NCBI GenBank assembly: GCA_947311815.1
Contig: CAMZMA010000286.1
Span: forward strand, 1 to 6,296
Source: an uncultured Flavobacteriaceae bacterium
GTDB lineage: Bacteria; Bacteroidota; Bacteroidia; Flavobacteriales; Flavobacteriaceae
Length of the DNA: 6,296 nt
Reading direction: 5' to 3'
Part shown: one piece after another, positions 5,114 through 6,296 of the stretch
Numbering within the stretch: position 1 is the stretch's first letter
Layout of the letters: each line of letters starts with the position of its first letter
The notes under the pieces: generated by a model
The model's input: only the letters and a program-made list of their open reading frames with translations
What the model was told of the DNA's origin: nothing
Databases searched by the model: none
Position numbers and translations under genes: made by a program

Positions 5114-5872
5114 ATGAGACAAAAAATAGTAGCAGGAAATTGGAAAATGAACAACAATGCTAAAGAAACTAAACAATTGATTAAAGGCATAAAAAAATCA
5201 ATTAAAAAGTTACCTTTAGAGAATACAAGAGTTTTAGTAGCTCCTACGTTTGTAAATTTAGCCAAAGCAGTAAAGAGAGTTAAAAAATCGAATGTAGAAG
5301 TGGTTGCACAAAATATGCATCAATCTAAAAATGGTGCTTTTACGGGCGAAATTTCTGCTGATATGTTGCAAAGTATCGGAATTTCTACCGTTATTTTAGG
5401 GCATTCAGAAAGACGTTCAGTTTTTGGAGAAACAGCTGCTGTTTTACAAGAAAAAGTAACTGCAGCTATTCAAAATAATATGGAAATTATTTTTTGTTTT
5501 GGCGAAATGTTAGAAGACAGAAAATCTAATAATCACTTTAAAGTTGTAGAAAATCAACTAAAAAACAGCATTTTTCATTTAGAAGCAAGAGATTGGGAGC
5601 ACGTAATTTTAGCCTACGAACCTGTTTGGGCAATAGGTACTGGCGAAACAGCATCGCCAGAACAAGCGCAAGAAATGCACGCGTTTATCAGAAACCTTTT
5701 AAAAGAAACGTATAATAATGAAGTGTCAGAAAACACATCCATTTTATATGGCGGAAGCGTAAAACCCGCAAATGCCAAAGAAATTTTTTCGAAACCAGAT
5801 GTAGATGGCGGTTTAATTGGTGGTGCAGCCTTAAAATCAGAAGATTTTACTGCGATAATCAAAGCAATTTAA
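5114..5872 (+). CDS. tpiA: Triose-phosphate isomerase
   Basis: The enzyme interconverts dihydroxyacetone phosphate and glyceraldehyde 3-phosphate in glycolysis and gluconeogenesis, in the cytosol as a dimer. With the chosen start it has 252 residues, the normal length. All active-site parts are present: VAGNWKMN (residues 6-13, with Asn9 and Lys11), NMHQSKNGAFTGEIS (67-81), LGHSERR (95-101, electrophile His97), AYEPVWAIGTG (167-177, catalytic Glu169 and the flexible loop), YGGSVKPAN (212-220) and DGGLIGGAAL (231-240). The frame extends to a GTG at 5075, but those 13 extra residues are translated from the repeat in the leader and are absent from the family, so ATG 5114 is used. Two terminators follow, so tpiA ends its transcription unit. 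Confidence 0.97.
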   Translation: MRQKIVAGNWKMNNNAKETKQLIKGIKKSIKKLPLENTRVLVAPTFVNLAKAVKRVKKSNVEVVAQNMHQSKNGAFTGEISADMLQSIGISTVILGHSERRSVFGETAAVLQEKVTAAIQNNMEIIFCFGEMLEDRKSNNHFKVVENQLKNSIFHLEARDWEHVILAYEPVWAIGTGETASPEQAQEMHAFIRNLLKETYNNEVSENTSILYGGSVKPANAKEIFSKPDVDGGLIGGAALKSEDFTAIIKAI

Positions 5873-5894
5873 ACTATTGTAATAAAATAATGTT

Positions 5895-5930
5895 GCCCTT
5901 ATAAGTTTTAAAACTTATAAGGGCTTTTTT
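5895..5930 (+). terminator. Primary tpiA terminator
   Basis: GCCCTTATAAGTTTT (5895-5909) is followed at once by its exact reverse complement AAAACTTATAAGGGC (5910-5924) and six T residues (5925-5930). It starts 22 nt after the tpiA stop. The innermost A-T pairs must open to form a loop, leaving a stem of about 13 bp. Confidence 0.92.
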
Positions 5931-5935
5931 ATTTT

Positions 5936-5987
5936 CTAAGGGTATTCCCTGATTTTTTATAAATCAAGGAATACCCTTAGTTTTTTT
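5936..5987 (+). terminator. Second terminator in tandem
   Basis: CTAAGGGTATTCC (5936-5948) pairs exactly with GGAATACCCTTAG (5968-5980). The stem continues with CTGATTT against AAATCAA with one C-A mismatch, giving about 20 bp closed by the loop TTTAT. Seven T residues follow (5981-5987). Only 5 nt separate it from the end of the first terminator. The T-run is on the plus strand only, so it would not efficiently stop the minus-strand transposase transcript by the same mechanism. Confidence 0.8.
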
Positions 5988-6039
5988 GTTTTGTTTGATT
6001 TTACCTTGCAATCATTATTAACTCATAAATTATACCAAT

Positions 6040-6296
6040 TTAATTATAAAATATCTCATAAAATGAATTTAAATAATGATGATTACTTGTTATAGATTTT
6101 ATGAGATTATTGTCCATTTTACACACCATATTGTGTAACCAATTCTTTAAATTTCCCATATTTTCAAACTGTTGATTTTTATATCTATTTTTTATGTATT
6201 GCCAAATTTGTTCACAAGGGTTTAGTTCAGGAGCATATGGAGGTATTCTTAATAGAAAGATATTTTCTGGAACTTTTATATTTTTAGTAGAATGAA
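6040..6296 (-). CDS. IS630 family transposase, C-terminal part (runs off the right edge)
   Basis: A minus-strand frame enters from the right edge and ends at TAA (6042-6040), giving 84 complete C-terminal codons that begin HSTKNIKVPENIFLL. The block IPPYAPELNPCEQIWQYIKN (residues 17-36 of the fragment) is the IS630/DDE_3 signature P-P-Y-[ST/A]-P-E-L-N-P-x-E-x-x-W, in which the glutamate (residue 28 of the fragment) is the third catalytic acid of the DDE triad. The first two aspartates and the N-terminal helix-turn-helix must lie beyond 6296. No stop or frameshift is seen in the visible part, so the element may be intact. The gene converges on tpiA. Confidence 0.88.
   Translation of the reverse strand, partial: HSTKNIKVPENIFLLRIPPYAPELNPCEQIWQYIKNRYKNQQFENMGNLKNWLHNMVCKMDNNLIKSITSNHHYLNSFYEIFYN
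6053..6107. repeat. 12-bp perfect inverted repeat inside the end of the transposase gene
   Basis: ATCTCATAAAAT (6053-6064) and ATTTTATGAGAT (6096-6107) are exact reverse complements 31 nt apart, within the last codons of the transposase. The core CTCATAAA occurs once more as a direct copy at 6022-6029, just outside the gene. The arrangement could be a hairpin in the transcript or a subterminal transposase-binding site. Confidence 0.5.

Larger units (their letters stand above)
6015..6296 (-). mobile_element. Insertion sequence of the IS630 family, one end in the window
   Basis: The transposase fragment and its 3' flank mark one end of an IS630-type element. The exact terminus cannot be placed because the other end is not visible; it should lie between the T-run at 5987 and the stop codon at 6040, and the AT-rich stretch around 6018-6039 is the best guess. 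Elements of this family insert at TA dinucleotides, of which several occur there. Confidence 0.6.

Noticed and set aside
5873..6039. Hidden gene or RNA gene between tpiA and the transposase
   Set aside because: The stretch is taken up by two terminator hairpins and the AT-rich IS end; no coding frame, tRNA-like or CRISPR-like structure is visible.

Overview
The window looks like a chromosomal piece of a low-GC member of the Bacteroidetes, most likely Flavobacteriaceae. The reasons are the very AT-rich DNA, short lipoprotein signal peptides, families typical of that phylum (DUF4136, DUF4197, DUF5522, a signal-less BtuF-like protein), and repeated matches to the Bacteroidetes -7 promoter box TAnnTTTG just upstream of genes. 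The genus cannot be decided from the sequence.

Layout. The left edge (1-70, minus) holds the first 23 codons of a conserved Bacteroidetes protein. It is divergent from a secreted, probably outer-membrane beta-rich protein (178-1008, plus), which is followed by a DUF4136 lipoprotein (1053-1592) and a strong terminator (about 1615-1657). A new unit starts directly behind it: a 53-residue, four-cysteine DUF5522 protein (1692-1853) whose promoter box lies only 4 nt before its ATG, then a DUF4197 lipoprotein (1857-2567) after a 3-nt gap. A 65-residue basic protein (2716-2913) follows. Its 3' end overlaps by 33 bp the 3' end of a convergent two-gene operon, pyrF (4456 down to 3641) and a cytosolic BtuF-like metal/corrinoid-binding-type protein (3648 down to 2881), which themselves overlap by 8 nt (ATGCCTAA).

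pyrF diverges from a TlpA/thioredoxin-fold lipoprotein (4544-5032, plus). The two -7 boxes lie back to back, 20 nt apart, around a small palindrome. tpiA (5114-5872, plus) follows and has its own well-spaced promoter (TTG-N19-TATTTTTG) inside the end of the thioredoxin gene. Its leader carries what looks like a copy of a dispersed palindromic repeat. Two consecutive plus-strand terminators close the tpiA unit. The right edge holds the C-terminal 84 codons of an IS630-type transposase (minus), so an insertion sequence runs off the window.

Biology. Two genes are core metabolism (UMP synthesis and triose-phosphate isomerisation). Most of the rest are envelope proteins of unknown function: three predicted lipoproteins and one secreted barrel-like protein. 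I see no defence island, CRISPR array, RNA gene, phage or biosynthetic cluster. The points worth a second look are small-scale: apparent leaderless expression of the DUF5522 gene, the pyrF/BtuF-like coupling, the convergent gene overlap, the compact divergent promoter, and the repeat in the tpiA leader. Start codons of pyrF, tlpA-like, tpiA and the 65-residue gene were moved downstream of the longest ORF, because the longer starts fall inside promoter boxes or repeats or give poor N-termini.
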